A stretch of 64,000 bases of DNA from Muricea muricata (taxonomy: Eukaryota > Cnidaria > Anthozoa > Malacalcyonacea > Plexauridae): the NCBI GenBank assembly GCA_963855995.1, contig OY979718.1:41227559-41291558 (forward strand). The letters run 5' to 3'. Numbering within the stretch: the first letter of the stretch is position 1; each line of letters opens with the position of its first letter. The translations under genes were made by a program, and so were the position numbers. The notes under the pieces are model-generated. The model saw nothing but the letters and a program-made list of their open reading frames with translations. It ran no database searches and had not been told where the DNA came from. Of this stretch, positions 1-13,202 are shown piece after piece.

Positions 1-470
1 ATAAATTTCTGAAACTTGCACCAAAACATACAGCAAATGGCATATTGTATACAATGGATTGTAACAGTTTTGGACTGGGCTATGGAATGGTCTTTGCATT
101 TTCAGGATTTTTTGTCATTGTTTAAAATATTTATAATAAATTAAATTCACAAGGTTATTGTAACTTACAAATTTATCGTCAATATTTCAAAAAAGAGGCA
201 TGTGTTACAAAACGAAAAAATCTTGAAAGTCTAAAGTCCAAATACGTTCTTCCAAGGTAAAAACTGCTGTTTCAAAATATAATTTTGTACTACGATGGTA
301 TGTAGATATTACTCAAAATTAATTCTCATGAAATGAACATGAAATTCTTTACATCGAGATCTTAAAACTGGGGTGGAACCTCATTACATTGACAGTCAAT
401 AAAATCTAACTATTTGTACAGTGCACCTCGCTAAATTAGTGAAACTTGTGAGCGTGAATTTTTTACTAAC

Positions 471-3400
471 CTATAGCAGCGCATCGTGATAGACGTGGTT
501 CAATATCACATCCTCCACTGCAGCGAAATAGTTTTACAAAGACAGGAAAGGCCAGAGCCCTTCGCTTTCTTGGTTGTGGAACTGGTACCATCACTTCTAT
601 TGGTCTGCAAGCCTCGTTGGCAATAATCAACGCATTTCCTATAAAGATGAAAATTCGTCAGGACAATTTTCTCCCGTTAATACGATATTTTTTAAATTAT
701 GTTTCATCGACAAAATAATAGTAATTTCGTAATTTCCTAATATCTCTGTCATCACATTTTTCTTATTCAATTTCAGTGAGGATTTTTGACCCTTTTCTTG
801 CAAATAAGTGTTTAGGGTTTGCATGTAAAGCTTTACAATTAAAATCACAGACTATAACCTTTGTGTTTCTTTGGTTCAACACTTGGCAAAACTGAAGCGT
901 TCAACATTTCCATAAATGTCTCCAATGATGTTGCCTTCTTCATCGCATCTTGCAAGTCGACGGGCATGCCCTACAAAATAATATTACTGAACTGAAATTT
1001 CAAAATTATTTCACAAGTTATTTATACGGGTTTTTTTAAAATTAATGGCAAATCGACGCTCTTACTGTAATAGGCTGATATAGAAGGGAAACGTAATCAC
1101 GAATTGTATATTACTCCACACAAATAATGATGACCTCATCTTATCTACTGCATCAAATTCAAGCAGAATGATTGTTTTGATTAATACTATGGTGCTCAAA
1201 TAATCATAAAAGTGTAATTTAGAACGTTGGTCAGTCAGAGTGCATCGTAAATTAGCGGACCACGGGGATGTCTTATTTATTGTATTATAAACGCGCGATA
1301 TATACCAGAATTTAATGACGGTACCAGGAAGTGGTAAGGGCAGGGGGGGGCATTCGCCTTCCTAAAGATAAAATCCTCTAATTGCCCCATCTAAAATATG
1401 TGAGCAAAACTTATTGTATAGCCCAGACGTGTTTTTTGATCTAGATAGAGCAATAAGAAAGCAAGAAAAGATCAAAACGACTAAACTCAAAGAGACAATA
1501 AATACTGTAAAAAGAAACTGACTAACGTATATAAGGTCAAAGAGCAGAAGTCTAGAGAACAGGAATTGATTTAATTAATTATAGTATATCGAACGATCGT
1601 TTTTCGCTAAGCAACTTGTTTAAACTCTCTACATAAACTTACTCAGAATACTATTCAGTGTTAACGTTGTTCTTAACAGGGATTATTATTTATTGAAAAT
1701 ATTTTAGGAGTTTTGATTGGTTGAGAGCTAAAGGTGAAATCGTCATATTCGCTTGGTAGTTGCCCAAATTTGGGGTTGAAAATAAATATACGACATTATG
1801 ACTCATTTCGTCGTATATTGACTGACCTTTGTTAATCGACCTTTCGTCGTAATCTGACAATTGTTTTAAGAATATTTTTTCCGTTGTCTGATTGGCTTAT
1901 TAAAGTTTTCGAACAATTTCATGTTGTTCCATTTTTAGCAGCTTGTGTCTTCTTACTTATTTACAAAGCAAGCGTTTAAACTGAGTTTAAAATATTTTCA
2001 AAAAATAATAAAACAATTATTGAATTCGGTTCTCGCAGGATATGAGGAATTATTAAGGCATCGGTTTGTGTTATCTGCCTCAGGCTTCGGCTTCGGAAGA
2101 TAACACAAACCTCTGCCTTAATAATTCCTCATATCCTGCACGACCTCATTCAATAATTGTTTACTATTCTAAATTGGAGTCGCCAGCACTTTTTTTAATT
2201 GGAAATATATTTCTAGAGTTTCAATATATTTCTGTAGCTTCGACTTTATGTAATGTTTAGAAAACAAGCGGTCATTCATTCGGTCACATTACTTTCAGTC
2301 AAATGTTCCAACTCTAGAAGATTTTTAACATGCTATGATCACATGGAATGGACAGTAGGGCCTCTGGCACTGAGTATTGCAACATGACAGCCAGTTCAGC
2401 GTTCTTATTGGCCAGAAAATGCAATTGACTGGCTGGGAGAATGGTAATAACATGCGTGATGCGACATGCGCGAACACACAAAATTAATTTGAGTGACCCT
2501 ACAGTCTATTCCCTAGACTGTGTTATGATGTGGGTAATACACATTATTCATAACAGTGATTTGTATGAAACTATCAGCCATGATGTAGGAAGTTTCACTT
2601 TATGGATGAACGGTGTATAAGTGACATTGATATAACACGTACACATGGGATTAAATCGAGCTTGCTATAAAATTTCTGTTATTTGAGCTTGCTTCGAAAT
2701 ATCCTTGTCAGGCTGATCGCAATGCAGTGAACATGAATTTGGAATGACGATTGACGAAAGCTAATACAGACATTACAATCTGAGGAACAGATTTAGCACG
2801 CAACGCGAGATTACCTGTCAATTTACAATTTGGGTAAATAGAAGTGAAACCATTTACTTTTTACGGCAGTGGCGGGCAGTTGCTCCTAATTTGGTAAAAA
2901 AATGTTCACAAAGCTAAGAATATTAATTTTCATTTGTCATCACAATCGCCCAAATCGGCCTTATTTTAAAAACAGCCTAATTTTTTTATTTTTTTAATTT
3001 AACGGTACAGTTTTAGGAGTTTGATAAATTTTATTAAATTGAACGTCTGACATTAACTTTGTAGAATAATAAATGTATACGATGCTCCAGTTGTGTATAT
3101 AGATGATAAAATGAATCTTCGCACAATTTTCTCGATAATTTTTGCGGCTGCTTGCTTGCGTGAACACTAATCATACTAATCACTTCATTAAAAGGCAATG
3201 AAAATATATTGCACATGTGTTTTTCTCTGTCATGTTTTTTTCACAGCTGAAAAACATACCGTTATTTTTACTCTTTAGCCTTACTGTACTTCCTCCTGTT
3301 ACTACTTGAATTTTAATTTGTTTTTTTGGGATAAATTTAACTCCGGATCTCCCACTAATTGATAAGAAGAGTGACGCAACTCTTTCACCAGGCTTTGCAT

Positions 3401-6400
3401 TCTAGCAAAACTGCAAAGGGAATATAGAGGGCTAATGCCGCATCCTACTATTATTGGTAATTGTAGTGCAATTGTTTTAACTTGAGAAAATTTAAAATGT
3501 CCTTCAGCAATCAAATTAATAATTAAGACGTTTAAAAGATCTTGATTGAAAAAGAATGACAAACTAGATGCATATAGAACTTGTTTTACTTGCATTCATC
3601 TTTGGATCGACATGAATTTGAACTTAAGTATTGTTGCTAAGTACTTGATGACTGCATGGTAATGAATTAATAAGTTGTAAAACGATGGGGGAAATAGATG
3701 ATGATGATAAAGAATAAACATTCAACTATTTTGTGCAGATTTGCACGAGTATCAGAACTTATGAATGCTCGAAAAAATCACCTATCAGTTCATAAACAAT
3801 TTCTGCATGAATGAGGTTTTTGAGACATTGGAGGTATTGAGACCATTGACACCACCGACATAATGATAATTTTGTATAGCACAGAGACAAAATTTAATAA
3901 TTGTTTTGTTATACATTCCAGAAGAAACTAAAGCATCGTTCATGATTTCGGCTGCACTTCATGGTAACTGGTGCCGAGAGCTTAAGAATTTTCACATGAC
4001 AAAAAACCAATTCAGTATTTGTTTTATTATACTGATTCATAAAAAAATAAACTTTCCTTTTGGAAACTTTTTGTTGTAGTTATCTGCAAATTGCTGGTTG
4101 CTATAGTTATCACTGGAGCACCAATCATACTTTGAGGTTTTTTGTAAGAGATAATATTAATATCTTTCTTTTGTATTTTCGTTTTCAAGTTCTAACTGTT
4201 AAACTGCTTCCTGTTAATTTGCGTTTTTATACTTGAAATGTTGGAGTGATTTGTAGTCGTAATTCGTCCTTCCAATGTGTGTGCGCAAGTAGATCGAGCA
4301 TGAATGTTTTCAACATATCCTAATATTAGTATTAGATCGAGATATACCAAATTTCCTCTATTTAGCCTGAAATATGTTGGCGTTTAAGTGAAAGCTTATC
4401 AGAACTAAAAAGAAGTTGGGATCTTAAATTTTGACACAAAGAATACGTTTACATTATTAAATATTCATAAACTAATATTCATTGGTAAAAGACTTTGGTA
4501 TTTTGTTATATGTAATGCCATCCTCAAGATGAATTCTTGATTTGAAAAGAGACTGAAGGCTAAATGGATACTGGGAGGTAGCTATAGAGGAAATACGGTA
4601 CCTGTATTATACTGCAAACATTCAAAAGTTATAACATTGTCGAATTGTTTTCATTCTCATCTTCCATAGGACGTCGCTAAGTCCTGAAAAGTGTATACCG
4701 TTTCCATTATTGCCCAATTTCATTTAGAAACTTAAAAATTTGATTTATCATAAATACGTGTGATATTTTGATAAATAGCTCTTTAACGTCAGCATGAAAC
4801 GTCAATCATGCCAAATCTTCTTTAATGGGTAAAAAAGTGCTACTCGTTACCGATAAGTGCTGGAGAGATTTTTTCAAAATTGAAAGGAGCTGACTCACAA
4901 AATTCAGAAACTGATTTCGTGCGCTGTATCCGACCGCAAATATATGACCACTTGATTTACTATATTTAAGCTTGTTATATATTGGATATAAGTGGGATAA
5001 GTGGCTAAAATTTCTACTTTTAACTCCATGTTGTCACGAGTAAATAACTACTATCTAAATACTGACCGCAGTGACCACAACAAGATTACCATAGGCATAG
5101 CTGTAAACATACATCAGCAGTAGAAGTATCTCCATAAGTGCATAAAATTATAAGAACAAGTACATGCATTCCACAATTTACATAACAAATGGTTAAGGCA
5201 CTACCGCTAATTTAAGTCAAAAGAATATTTTAGTAATTTGCATGCCATTGTTTATTATGCGTTTTTCCCTGGGTGGAAAAGATTGTCGGGTGGTGTGTTG
5301 CTGCTTAAAAGCCTAGGCCGTCCAAAACGTCGCATAAACTTCCATAATTTAAGCAAAATCAGCTTTGTACATGCTTAATTTATGCGTTTACCTAATTTGC
5401 ATACAACCCCCAAGGTCATTTGATTAAAATTAGAACTTTTCTTCACAAAAACGATTCTTATTATTATAAGACAAATACAAGTTCGCACGGCGTTTTGAAT
5501 GACTTAAACTTAAGAAAACTTCTTGAAATTTTGAACAGAGATAAAAAAAATACCTAACAAATTTTCTACTTACTAACTCAAAATTACTTTTAAGCATTCA
5601 ACTTTCGCGCGCATTTCTGTTCGAATATACAAAGTCCCCCGGGTTGCAAACATTAAAATTTCAGATTTTTTCCCCTTTTTCCACACCATAAGTATCCAAG
5701 CGATCTATATTAGTAAGAAAACTTCATCATCGCCAGGTCAAGAGCTATTTCAAAATTGTCTACTTTTTATACACCCTGTAGATACTTCAACTATACCGAA
5801 TTAGTGATAAAAAAGGTAGTGAAATAATTAAGGATATAGTCTTATAGAACTATCTTATGTGCTTTTGATTTAAATAAAATGCCAATAAGGCAATATTTCG
5901 ACATTGTCAATGTAAGTTCGAAGTCCTTATATTAAGAACAGATCACAGTTATCAGTTCGTTGAAAAAAGTAAACTTCGAGACGATAAAAATGAACAGAAT
6001 TTAGTGTATGAATTATACGAACATGAAAGAGACTCAGTTTAAAAGCACCAAAAACTGGTCTACTCTGTTGAAATTCTAGGAATGTGATGTATATGGCATT
6101 AGTTTCTGAACTTCAAAATTATAATAAAGACATGTTCTCTACACCTTTCCCGGCGTTAAACCTAATAGAACTTCGGCGCTAGATGCACTGAGCTGAACAG
6201 CTTACTTGTTGAATGCACTGAATGGATTTATACAAAGCTATCGTCGACCTGTCTCTTGTTGTATGAGGAATTCGCTAATGCATGCTCTTCAATAACCACA
6301 TATACAAGAAGTATATATTCCACTCAAACAAATTCTATGGCATACATAATGTGCATATTAATCTATATACGTGTTACTTAGTTATACAACTGAAACCTCT

Positions 6401-9400
6401 CAAGGATAATAAAGAAAATATATGTATGCTAAATACAATGTTGCTCTTTAATTTATCGAAAAGAAACCACTTTTATATTGTGTTCGAGTTGTTTTAACCT
6501 CAAACCATAATTAAAATGTAAGACCTCTTTAGCTTTCATCGAAAAAATGAATGAGTAAAATTTTTAATGAGTAAAAAATGAATGAGAAATGAATGGGTAA
6601 AATTTTTGTTAAAGCATTTTTGCCAGTGATTATTTAGATTTATATCTAAATATTTCCGACACATGTCAGTCATACGAGCATACCAATACACCGAGTGAGT
6701 TCCACAGGTGATTCATTTGAAAGTGAAAAGAAAATCTAATTTATATTTAAATATGACGTACGTATGATGTTCAAAAACTTTACAAGGCTGTTTGTATTCA
6801 ACTCATTTGGGGGGCATTCTTGCTCTATAACTTCTTATATAGCAGCGCACGTACAACAGTACAAAAATTGTCAAAACGACCAAACTGCATGTGTGTATAT
6901 GTAGCTAGGACTGAAGGTGGTTAATAAAACGACAATGGTAATATAACCTGGCTAATAACAAGCTAACCTGGCTTCTTACTGTATAATTGTATTAGTCATT
7001 AAGAGTTCAAATGCTCAAATGCAGCATAACCACTTCATCGTGATTGTGTACAGATCGTAAAGGGTGCTTCTACTCCTATTTCCCAGCCAATATTTTGACT
7101 AAATTCCCCTGTACAAGCATGCACAAATCCCATAGTCATCGTGCTGTCTTGCTCAAATCGGCTTAATCTCAGTCCCGGTGCATGCATGGAATCCAGTTCC
7201 AGCAAGGAAATACTATTCCCTGCCTGACTCTGTGTGTAACATTAGTTCACAAGTCAATCAGCAAACTAAGAGGGGGGCATTTATATCTGCGCATTTACTT
7301 CTTTATTTATATCTGTGGATTTTCTCAATTTTAGCTTTATGTCTGTACATGACTAATGCTAAAAAGTGATTTACATGCTGATACATACAAAAACGCCATA
7401 TATGGCGCCCTTGAAACAATTGTATTTAAAGCGGTAAAGATTTGTCAAGGTCCTGTTTTTCAAATCGATTGGAATGCTAAAAATTGCGTCACTGCTACGG
7501 ACAGTATTCAGAGCAAAACTTTTATAATGGAGTAAATATGGTCTTTTAGCTATGGTGTATTTCTTTTTAGATAGCGTATGATGACATGATGTTTGGCTTA
7601 TAAATGCCTGGTTTTATGTATACAGGATGAACTGTACTATGTATTTATAGGTAAAATATGACAATTATCTAAACAATAAACTTCGACTCCATTACAAGCA
7701 AACAACGTTTGATTATTAAGCGAAATAAATTTGATAGATACTTAGGCTCATTCATTTGATACAGCCTAGCCTACATTAGTTTTATTTCTTTATGTACCTG
7801 GTTGTCGTAGATGTATGGCTCCCTGTACCGCTGTAATATCGTTGCATAGATTTTTAGTGGTGGTCCAAAAGGTGCAATGCATCGTGTACAGTCTGTTTTG
7901 TGCAGATTGTCTAAATTTTGCATCTTTCCAACATTCTCTGAATTGAAACTCTAGTTTATATTAATTAATAAGCCAGAACAGTGCTAGATATACTGTTACC
8001 ACATCATATTTTACAAATCTTGAATTTCAAAATTTACGGACTGACACCACCTTAAAAAAGGTTACAATCCGCATTCTGTGCATCGCGCGCCATCGGTTCT
8101 ACTCATAACAAATGGGACCCACACATGTAAACGTTGTCCAAATTTAACATCTCTTCAGAACTATTTTTGAATCGAAACAGAGGTTTATTTACCAGCAAAG
8201 CAAACTATAACAGTGTCAGATATGAGTTGAGTTAGTACATCATATTTCACATATATTTTAAAGTTCAAAATGTAAAAGCGTTTGTTTACATAACGGACTG
8301 TACACCACCTTTAAGAGGTGGATATATCATAAAAACATCGCCAGAAATCTACCAAAAGCGAAAATATATATTATACCGAACGCTCAAATGTAGAATCTCG
8401 CCTTTGTCTCCTAGCTTTGTTGGAAAGTGATTTTTTTCGAGTCTTTAAATAGAAAAATGCCAGTTATCGCATTTCATTGCGTGCTGCGTAATTTAAGACG
8501 TTCCAAGAGCAACCAAAGAACACCTTCTTGAATTATCTGTAGTATATAGTTACTAAGTAGTAAGTACGTGTGAAAAATGTTTCTCCCAAGTGAGACGTTT
8601 ACGTCCAGCAAGTCCACTGCACTGCACAGTCACAGATCCCCAGGATCTTGCAACTTTCCTACCAAACACATAGAATATGGTACTGCTATAGTATAGGCTA
8701 AAATTTTGGCTAAATCTAAAGCAATGTGTGCTATATAGTGAGAAGAACAGAAGCTATATACGTTTAATGTAAACAATGCTGTTGTACGGCAGACACAATG
8801 ATTCCAACCCTTCCTGTTTTAGGAACTAACTTCTGCACCCTTTAAGGGGATTAATTTTTAACATCAAACATTCCAAGTGCCGCCTCTTCTAAATCGGCTT
8901 TTTATCAAATTTGGAAATTTAGAAACGTGTTCAATATCGCATAAATAGAGTTAGATATTGGTTTTAAGAATCGCCGAAATGCAAGACATGAAGATTATTA
9001 ATTGAAGTCTTTTGCGTGGGGGCACGTGCATGAGACCGAATACTAGACCCAGTTCACAGGAAAATAGCGCATGACATGCATGGCAGCATGTATAAAAAAA
9101 TAATGATATCTAGCCAAATTGCAAAGGCACAGATCATCGTATGAAATAGTTGATTGACCTTGCTTATTCATTTTACCTCGTCCTGGAGTAATGCTTGGTG
9201 AGCGCGCATGTGTTGTTTGCAGTAATCTCTGTGTTTGCAATTACGAGCACGAGATTTGCATGAGAAGTTGTGAGCGCAAAGCCGGCCTAAATTTGGGAAT
9301 GGTTTTTATTAGATTCAGAGCTCAAACATAAAAAGCGCATGGCCTACAAAATATTCCAATAATTGATCATGCTACAAAAAGTCCGAAAGTAGCCAGAAGG

Positions 9401-10931
9401 TTGGGAAAAAATTAACTACCATAAGTGTCTGTCACATAAATTTTAAGCTAAAAGCCGCTCAACGCCATTATAGATTTCTCATATTTATACAATCGGGTTA
9501 AGTCTACACTAAACCTCCGCTACTCTTAGTTCTACAATGAAACATCATCATGTGCAAATTCAAAACGCATTCTCGGCATCGGTACAATGCAAATGTACCT
9601 ATTCAGTCTACGGTTGTCGGGACGGTCACGCGGCAATGTTTTTGCTTGTTTCATCCTCTTGCGTAACGCCACGCAATGGTTACTGTAAAATCAAGAGCTT
9701 TAGGAAGATTATATAAATGGCGTGCATGCAATGTATTTGTAATTTTTCAAACCTTCATTTTCTAAATATTGGATATATGCTGTTCAAAATTTCTGAAGAC
9801 ATTGTAGCCAGTTGAAATTTTTTAATAAGGAGATCAGCAATAGCAGCTACTGCTAGATTGTAGATCTTTCTTTTGAGTTTAACACGCATTATAACAATTT
9901 CTGTAATAGTATGACATAGTCGTGAAAAAGCAATAAGAAAACGCACATTAGTTTATTTATACACGATTTGGGTTATAAACGATAAATAATCCAGGTATTA
10001 AAAAGAATTTTATAACGTATAAAATACTCAAGAAAAGTGAAAACAGGATAAATTAAAATATGAGATATTACATGTGAACTTAGAAATATCTGTATCTTTA
10101 TCGTTGATATCAGTGAGTAGAACACAGTAAAGTAATGTCAACGCCAGTTCAAATAACAGTAATTAAAAAAAAACAATTTTCGCGTGCATGTTTATTAGTT
10201 TATCTCGCACCATCAGGGGGCATATCTACTGTAGACTGGTATTGCGTTTCAATAGGAAAGTTCAATATTACGACAGAGGGAAATGTTAACACCAAATAAT
10301 AAAGCGAATAACAACAACATAAATATTCCATACAGTTTCATTGTGGTTAAAAATAAATCGAGCTGCGATGTATGATCTATGGTACATCTAAACGCTTAAC
10401 GCTTGAGAATTCTTATCAATCGTGTGCAGTCTGACTGTGTGTTGAAGCGATTTAGGTAGACTGCATGTATCGCTATAGTATGAACTTTATTACATCAGAC
10501 CGAAAAAGTCATATAGCTTTAACATGTCTGAGGAATTGCATACACAAAGCAAGTTATGTTGACACCAATTCGACGAAGCTTCGAACTAAACAGATTAAAA
10601 GCGCTGACGTGATTTTCGACTGAAAGATTCCGTGATTGAACTATCAAAGTTCTTCAGTAAACTTTGATGTATCTTTGAGGTTTAGTCCATTGTTATAGCA
10701 CATCCATGCGGGTATGTACTGTCGAATGAGTTGCCTCAGCTGCAGTGTTTCGTTTGGGAAAAATGTTTATCCTAAGATTCAATTGTGAAATGTTTGCGTC
10801 AAGTGCTGCGCTGTTATGACGGCGAGTACTAGCATTATGATGAAACTGATATTCCTTACCTCGGTTCTTATCAGTAGTTCCACGAGAAGAATTGTGATTA
10901 ATGATAGAGTTTCTCCTTGTGATTTCAGCAT
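471..10931 (-). CDS. PDGF/VEGF-type cystine-knot growth factor (partial, 3' end outside window)
   Basis: Likely a secreted growth factor acting on receptor tyrosine kinases. Three exons fit in phase: 10931-10860 (24 codons, donor GTAAGG), 970-859 and 638-471 (donor GTTAGT). Exon 1 begins MLKSQGETLSLITILLVE, a short N-terminus with a hydrophobic core like a signal peptide. Exon 2 gives a charged linker starting GMPVDLQDAMKK. Exon 3 carries the start of the cystine-knot domain: ACRPIEVMVPVPQ, then FPVFVKLFRCSGGC, which resembles the P-x-C-V-x3-R-C-x-G-C-C signature. Phases agree (0 after exon 1, 1 after exon 2). The signature is imperfect: F stands where the family usually has Cys before V, and GGC replaces GCC. 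The last exon ends in phase 1, so at least one more exon lies left of position 471, probably beyond the window. Family assignment is fairly sure from exon 3; linking exon 1 across a 9.9 kb intron is inference from phase and signal-peptide logic. Confidence 0.7.
971..10859 (-). other. Intron 1 of the growth-factor gene
   Basis: About 9.9 kb between the signal-peptide exon and the linker exon. I see no convincing coding exon inside. It holds a near-palindromic MITE (2010-2164), AT-rich sequence, and a loose divergent duplication around 7940-8330 in which the motif acaccacctt occurs twice in similar context. The open frames here (for example 3302-3595 minus, 9043-9240 minus) have no recognisable domain. 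Confidence 0.55.
2010..2164. mobile_element. Near-palindromic foldback MITE, family A copy 1
   Basis: Two arms of about 68 bases (2011-2078 and 2097-2164) are almost perfect reverse complements around an 18-base loop. Both arms contain aattattaaggca and ggtttgtgttatct. Related sequence recurs at 34362-34717 and 35331-35395, so this is a dispersed family. The 64-codon frame across it (2066-2260) is a by-product of the palindrome. Confidence 0.75.
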
Positions 10932-11042
10932 GACTTCAAATCACCAATATATCTTTTCGCGCTAGGCAAGCAGCCGAAGCCGTCTGAAAATGGCGTCTGT
11001 TGCGCCTCTAATTTGAACTTGATCCTCCGCTGATGTAGGTGC

Positions 11043-11058
11043 TCTTATAAATATAGTG
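11043..11058 (-). promoter_or_regulatory. TATA-like box upstream of the growth-factor exon 1
   Basis: The minus strand reads CTATATTTATAAGAG here, about 115 bases upstream of the minus-strand ATG at 10931, leaving room for a 5' UTR of roughly 80 bases. The same bases read TATAAATA on the plus strand, a better consensus, so the element could equally serve a plus-strand transcript. No plus-strand gene was recognised just downstream. Confidence 0.35.
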
Positions 11059-11059
11059 C

Positions 11060-12600
11060 GGTGAGAGCTCGGGTGTGAGCTGGCGGATATATTAGCTGCG
11101 CAGAGAGTTGTGTTAATCATCGCTCACCTCTGAGTCGAAATACTCGACTTAACACTGGTGTCAGTTTTCAAAGGCGCTCTTGGTGTGAAAAGAATTTTCA
11201 GAATGAAAGGAAGTTTCGCCATTGAGCACTTTAGCCAGTCATCTACAAATTCTGTTGCCAATATATATGCATATTTCGAATTTACCTTTCAATATTTTGG
11301 CAGACATAGAAAAAACGCAGGAAGGAATAACCGCAAACGAATGAATGTCACGCAAAAACAGTCATTTCCCATTCGTATTTATTGCGATATTAGTTTGTCC
11401 ATTGCAATCAGGATGTACGATTCACTATTTATTAAAAATGTCATAATTTATTTCAGCCGTAATTACTTGATTGTATCATTTCACTGTCGCAAAATCCATC
11501 CTCCTCTTTCCTCGCGTCAAATTTTTTTCACAGATTACCCATGGCTGTTTGTTTAATGTCAATAGCGTGTTTCACATTGGCATGAATGAGTTATTTTTCC
11601 TGGAGAAGGTTGTGTCTCAGACAAGCGTAAACATTCCTGTGCCAAATATTAATGTGATATACGGAAACTATAATTGCCATGAGTGATGACATATTCATTA
11701 GTACAATTACAGTGAAGCGAAAACTTCGCTGCGGGACGCTGTTTGGAGTACGTACTTTGAAATGAAAAAAGTGGGGAAACGATTTCTCCAGAATAGCGCA
11801 CGAAGTCTCTCGTATTTTCTTACAGATAGCCTGATTTGACACCTTTTGTAAAAATTTTCCCAAATCCCAAGAGTCGTCCGGAATTCACCTTGTGCTGGTG
11901 AAGAATAGTAGTAAATTCTACATGTGATGTACTCTAGTACGTGATGGCTAGAAAAATTAGATCTCTCACTCACGTTTGTTTTTGCGTCAACTGACTGGCC
12001 TGCGCGGAGTTGATTAGTGAGTCAAGAGGCACGTATATATTTTCGCAGCTCGATGAGGAAATTGTTCATCACCCTATGAGTTAGGGCACCAGAGTCCAGA
12101 AGCAACACAGTTTGAGTATAAATGATAACATGTACAAAATGTTATACAAATGATAAATGAATGACCAATCGAATTATTTGCGTGCGCTCCTGGCAAGGAG
12201 TAAACGGACCCAATCTGATATTGAACAGAGTTATTTAATTTCGAACAAACTTTCATGGAGAAAATACTATTGTCCGCATGCATGCCTAACATTTTTCACT
12301 ACTGCATAACATGATAATGACTGCATGCAGTGGCATCGCCAATAGAAAAACGGCACTGGCGAGAGGACATCTAGGGATGGTATTGGGTATGAACTCGCAA
12401 ACGAAAAGTCCGCAAGTTGATGGATTGATTTATTTAATCTGACCTCGGTATTATCATGCGTGTTACTGCCATGTTTTGTACTCCTTTGCCACGAACCACA
12501 AAGAGAAACCGATGCTGGGATTAACATAATTTGTCCCTGCAGGGCAGCTTGTGCGTCATTGCGATGACGTTCAAAACTTTCTAATCAGATCAGGTTTCTT
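11060..12600. other. Intergenic, no gene supported
   Basis: A plus-strand frame of 132 codons (11158-11556) and several overlapping antisense frames exist, but none shows a domain, a plausible start context or splice-linked continuation. Sequence around 11000-11150 is more GC-rich than the surroundings and may be a promoter region. Confidence 0.4.
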
Positions 12601-12615
12601 ATAATAGACTAGTAA

Positions 12616-13202
12616 TTGATAAGAATGATTCTGCTGACTCAAGACTACTTTGTTTGGTTAATGAGTAAGCTAAGTATGAGACCTATATTATCTGCTATTG
12701 AAACCTATAACTACAAACTTGCACCGTGGTTGGACATTTCATTAAAGCCTTTATCTGTCAACAAAAGCACCATTTCTGACCCATTTAAGTTCGCAGAAAA
12801 ATCCGTTAAACCAACATTCAACTACTTGCTAATAAAGCTTTCAAGAACAACTGGTTCAATGAGAAGAATAAAATAAACATCAAAAAAACTGATTTGATCA
12901 ACTTGTTAACCTTTGCAACAAAACATCAGCTATTCCAATTCAATAGGAATTTTTACGAGCAAGTGGACGGTATTGCAATGGTTCCCCCCTTAGGGGTCTA
13001 CTAATGGCTAAATGCATTGATGCGTTCTCTGGAGGAGAAGTTATCTAAGTCAAACAACACATTAACCAAACAAAATAGACTAGTATTTCCAAGAAAATAC
13101 AAACTTATAGTCCATGAAGCATGTATATTGAAAGCTTTTTTGTGTAACATAGGAGCTTTTATTTTGTCCGATGCACTACGTCTAACAAATGATCAAACTT
13201 AA
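12616..13202 (+). pseudogene. Penelope-type reverse transcriptase fragment
   Basis: Reverse transcriptases of this type copy element RNA into DNA. Frame 12616-12876 contains MRPILSAIETYNYKLAPWL and KSTISDPFKFAEK, close to the RT block that reads (L/R)RPILSAxGTxxYKLA in Penelope-like elements. The reading then shifts frame: LLTFATKHQLFQFNRNFYEQ, then VDGIAMVPPLG, the counterpart of the family's QxDGVAMGSPLG block, with G changed to V and an internal stop. The ORF at 13017 gives the following EEKL block. The catalytic YVDD-type block is not visible. Both ends are missing, so this is a decayed fragment. The family could be another RT clade with the same block. Confidence 0.65.

Noticed and set aside
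10837-10974. Plus-strand frame starting MMKLIFLTSVLISSS, signal-peptide-like
   Set aside because: Overlaps the minus-strand signal-peptide exon, ends within about 45 codons, and has no downstream exon that I could join; the minus-strand reading has a strong donor and phase-matched partners.
11158-11556. 132-codon plus-strand open frame near the growth-factor promoter
   Set aside because: No domain or splice-linked continuation, a non-ATG start at the listed position, and overlapping open frames on the other strand. Chance frame.
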